Of a DNA stretch of 7,384 bases, positions 5,435 to 7,384 are shown in pieces (positions within the stretch are counted from its first letter, which is position 1; every line of letters starts with the position of its first letter). The stretch spans positions 1 to 7,384 of the forward strand of contig CAKUMP010000115.1 in assembly GCA_934667795.1 (NCBI GenBank), read 5' to 3'. The notes below the pieces were generated by a model. The model saw nothing but the letters and a program-made list of their open reading frames with translations. It was not told where the DNA came from and did no database searches. The translations under genes were made by a program, and so were the position numbers. The DNA comes from an uncultured Chthoniobacterales bacterium. GTDB taxonomy: Bacteria; Verrucomicrobiota; Verrucomicrobiia; Chthoniobacterales; CAKUMP01.

Positions 5435-7238
5435 ATTTTTTATTTTTAATTTGCTCTAACACCTCGGCTTCCCTCTCTGGAACGCCCCCTCCTTTTACGC
5501 GCAGCAATGCTTCTTCGAAATGAACGCGTGCCAACGGTTCTTCCTGCGCAAGCCTATAATATTTCCCCAAAAAAAGGTCCGGCTGATACGCCCAGACATC
5601 CAGTTGTTTTGCTTCCTTCCAGCAGAACACCATCATTTCTTCTTTTTCTAAAACGGCTGAAACTTCTGCCAGTTTCATCCAGGCGGCATAATGCCAGGGA
5701 CGATGTTCCAAATATTGAATCAGGCCTTTTTCAGCTATTTCCGCTTTTCCTTCTCGTATGAGCCACTGCACGATTTGTTCCTGTAACTCCCAAAGGGTGG
5801 GATATTCCTGAGACAACTCTTCTACTTCCGGCAGCATTTCTTCTTTCTGAAATGCTTTTAGTTGAACCCAGAGCCATTTTCTTTTCCATTCCATGTACGA
5901 GTTTCTCGGACATTCCTCTAAAAGTGCGATCGCTTTTAAGGCATCATTCGCTTGTATATAATAACTGGCTGCCAATAAATAAGAGTTGGCCGTATTGGGT
6001 GCCTGTAATAAAGATTCCTCCACAAGTGCCTTAGCCACTTCCAGTTCGCCATCCGCCATTGCCTTCATCGCCAGGTTATACAATATACGCGGACTCCCTC
6101 CCCCACTTTCCATGGTTCTTTTGAAAAACTCCTCTGCCTGTCCCCAGTCATCCGCCCGATACCAGGTGCGGATGCCCAATGCTCCTGTCCATACCAAAAC
6201 CACTCCCAATGCACATGTTTGTAAGGTTTTTGAGTTTCCAAACAATGCCATTCCCACACCGACTCCCCATAATAACCACCCCACACTTGCTGCATAAATC
6301 CAATGCTCCGCGACCTGCGCATTGAGCGGAATCAAGTTCGAAACCGGTAAATACCCCACACACCACCAGACTATCCCCAAGCGTCTCCACTCCATTCCTT
6401 TGGCTTTCCAGAACCAGCTTCCCAGCATACACACCATGCCTGTAAGTCCCAAAACAGTCAAATACCCATACCCATCTGTTTTCCCTCCCAATATAGCGTC
6501 AGGGATATAAACCACCCGCTCCATTTGCAAACGCAATGGTGCTACTATCAGCCCTAAATAATCCCCCCAGCTTCGTACAAACAAAATGCCTCGCTCTCCC
6601 CATTCCACCTTCATTCCTCCTAACTCTTTTGATAAAATACTTAAAACTCCACACAACATTACCACGCATCCCCATATCCATTTCCTGCCTATCCCCTTTC
6701 CTTCTCTTCTCCACTCCACCAACCCACCATAGACCCCCAACGCAAAAAGAAATGCCAACGCATCCGCACGTCCGGAAATATATCCCACAATAGCATTATG
6801 AATCGGATGTAATACCCATATTATGCCCACTCCCATGCCAATATTCCTCGCCAATTTTTCCTCCGCATCCTGATGCCACTTCCTCCCAATATCCCATACT
6901 ACCAGTGCCAATCCAATCCCCACTCCCCCATGCAACACGATATTCGTCAGATGGTACCACCATAAATTTTCTCCCACCCACAAATAATTCAACAAATAGG
7001 TCAAGTTTTGTACGGGTCGAAAATACGTCGAGGGACGATCCAGAAATAAATAATGCGAAAATATTTCGCCCGCTAATGCCGGACTCCGAAACATCGGGTT
7101 TTCTCCCACCAGATAATGATCATCCCATATCCGTTGTCCGGATAAGGACGGTCCATAAACGCACACTACCAATAACATTACCAATCCCCCATACCCCAGC
7201 CACTTCCATTTATCTGCGCTTTTATCTGATCGTTTCAT
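5433..7238 (-). CDS. TMTC-like GT-C glycosyltransferase with C-terminal TPR domain
   Basis: 601 residues in two parts. Residues 1-360 are a multispanning membrane region (about nine to eleven helices) with signs of the GT-C fold. These are IWDD (37-40) in the first outer loop, where the family has its catalytic acidic pair, and YFRPVQNLTYLLNY (72-85). HLTNIVLH (96-103), HPIHNAIVGYISGRADAL (144-161), SKE (203-205) and NLIPLNAQVAEHWIYAASVG (301-320) follow. This order is like eukaryotic TMTC O-mannosyltransferases and their bacterial relatives, which use polyprenyl-phosphate sugars. Residues about 381-585 are degenerate TPR helices (LYNLAMKAMADGELEVAKAL; later KYYRLAQEEPLARVHFEEAL). Where TMTCs have E-R, this has E311-H. 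Tryptophan is 34 of 601. The ATG has GAGGTGA just upstream at a short distance. Substrate and acceptor are unknown; the activity is inferred from motifs. Confidence 0.8.
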   Translation of the reverse strand: MKRSDKSADKWKWLGYGGLVMLLVVCVYGPSLSGQRIWDDHYLVGENPMFRSPALAGEIFSHYLFLDRPSTYFRPVQNLTYLLNYLWVGENLWWYHLTNIVLHGGVGIGLALVVWDIGRKWHQDAEEKLARNIGMGVGIIWVLHPIHNAIVGYISGRADALAFLFALGVYGGLVEWRREGKGIGRKWIWGCVVMLCGVLSILSKELGGMKVEWGERGILFVRSWGDYLGLIVAPLRLQMERVVYIPDAILGGKTDGYGYLTVLGLTGMVCMLGSWFWKAKGMEWRRLGIVWWCVGYLPVSNLIPLNAQVAEHWIYAASVGWLLWGVGVGMALFGNSKTLQTCALGVVLVWTGALGIRTWYRADDWGQAEEFFKRTMESGGGSPRILYNLAMKAMADGELEVAKALVEESLLQAPNTANSYLLAASYYIQANDALKAIALLEECPRNSYMEWKRKWLWVQLKAFQKEEMLPEVEELSQEYPTLWELQEQIVQWLIREGKAEIAEKGLIQYLEHRPWHYAAWMKLAEVSAVLEKEEMMVFCWKEAKQLDVWAYQPDLFLGKYYRLAQEEPLARVHFEEALLRVKGGGVPEREAEVLEQIKNKK

Positions 7239-7257
7239 TCACCTCTTCTATATAAAT

Positions 7258-7291
7258 AAAAAAGCCCCCGACAGTAAATACTGTCGAGGGC
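7258..7291 (-). terminator. Intrinsic terminator of the gene to the right
   Basis: The hairpin at 7264-7291 has a stem of GCCC, one C-A mismatch, then CGACAGT paired with its complement, and a small AAAT-type loop. On the minus strand it is followed by six T (7263-7258) and a further T/A-rich stretch. It lies 25 bp after the stop codon at 7316-7318, and so ends transcription of that gene before the glycosyltransferase gene, which should then need its own promoter or depend on readthrough. Confidence 0.88.
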
Positions 7292-7315
7292 AAATATCAC
7301 CGGATGTGATAATTA

Positions 7316-7384
7316 TTAATCCTCCGCAGCTGCGCCACCAGTGCCATAAGGTGACCAGACGTCTGTAGGTGCCACATCACTTAA
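7316..7384 (-). CDS. C-terminal end of an unidentified protein (partial)
   Basis: Only 22 codons and a TAA stop (7318-7316) are inside the window: L-S-D-V-A-P-T-D-V-W-S-P-Y then G-T-G-G-A-A-A-E-D. The tail is Gly/Ala-rich and acidic, typical of a flexible C-terminus. I do not recognise the protein. This frame is chosen because its stop lies just before the terminator hairpin. A second frame is also open on the minus strand until a TGA about 7303-7301 and cannot be fully excluded, but it reads as a basic, unlikely-looking sequence. Confidence 0.55.
   Translation of the reverse strand, partial: LSDVAPTDVWSPYGTGGAAAED

Noticed and set aside
6148..6432. Alternative minus-strand frames inside the glycosyltransferase gene (for example 94 codons)
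   Set aside because: They are out-of-frame readings of a G-rich, stop-poor coding strand; the 601-residue frame carries the conserved motifs throughout.
7239..7257. Promoter for the glycosyltransferase gene in the T/A-rich stretch after the terminator
   Set aside because: The TATATA-like bases are within about 12 nt of the ATG, leaving no room for a leader with the ribosome site seen there, so it is not a convincing -10.

Overview
The window holds seven complete protein genes, two partial ones and one structural RNA gene. It looks like chromosomal DNA of an aerobic, Gram-negative-type bacterium. Gene content (a heme A/heme O cytochrome oxidase assembly cluster with a DUF420 protein, a TMTC-like glycosyltransferase with TPRs, a type A RNase P RNA) and the NxxxE form of the CtaB motif are compatible with Verrucomicrobiota or a related PVC lineage. 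That placement is an impression from protein style, not a proof.

Region 1-3134 (minus strand) is a tight four-gene operon for maturation of a heme-copper cytochrome oxidase: ctaA (heme A synthase), ctaB (heme O synthase), a Sco-type copper chaperone, and a DUF420 membrane protein that runs off the left edge. Two junctions overlap (TTGA between ctaA and ctaB, ATGA between sco and DUF420), which suggests translational coupling. Together the products make heme O, convert it to heme A, supply the CuA site with copper and assist assembly. The oxidase subunits themselves are not in the window and may lie beyond its left edge.

Region 3135-4352: a divergent intergenic stretch leads into a plus-strand gene for a secreted protein of unknown function (3274-3849). 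It converges on a small minus-strand ankyrin-repeat gene (3912-4352). Between them lies a 60-bp block of two unrelated, abutting short tandem repeats (a 9-mer and a 7-mer). The 7-mer array supplies the last codons and the stop of the ankyrin gene.

Region 4353-5450: a 152-bp divergent spacer, a DUF456 membrane protein gene (plus), and then rnpB, the RNase P RNA gene (plus), with a plausible promoter. Conserved elements of rnpB can be followed from P1 5' to P1 3', including a compensated P4 change and the P6 pseudoknot.

Region 5433-7384: a long minus-strand gene for a multispanning GT-C glycosyltransferase-like protein with a C-terminal TPR domain, very rich in tryptophan and with an extreme C-over-G bias on the plus strand. 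Its stop touches the 3' end of rnpB. Upstream of it lie a strong minus-strand intrinsic terminator and the last 22 codons of an unidentified gene.

I found no mobile element, CRISPR array, tRNA or defence system, and nothing I would call a new system. The most curious items are the double tandem-repeat block that ends the ankyrin gene, the non-canonical hairpins in rnpB, and the W-rich glycosyltransferase.
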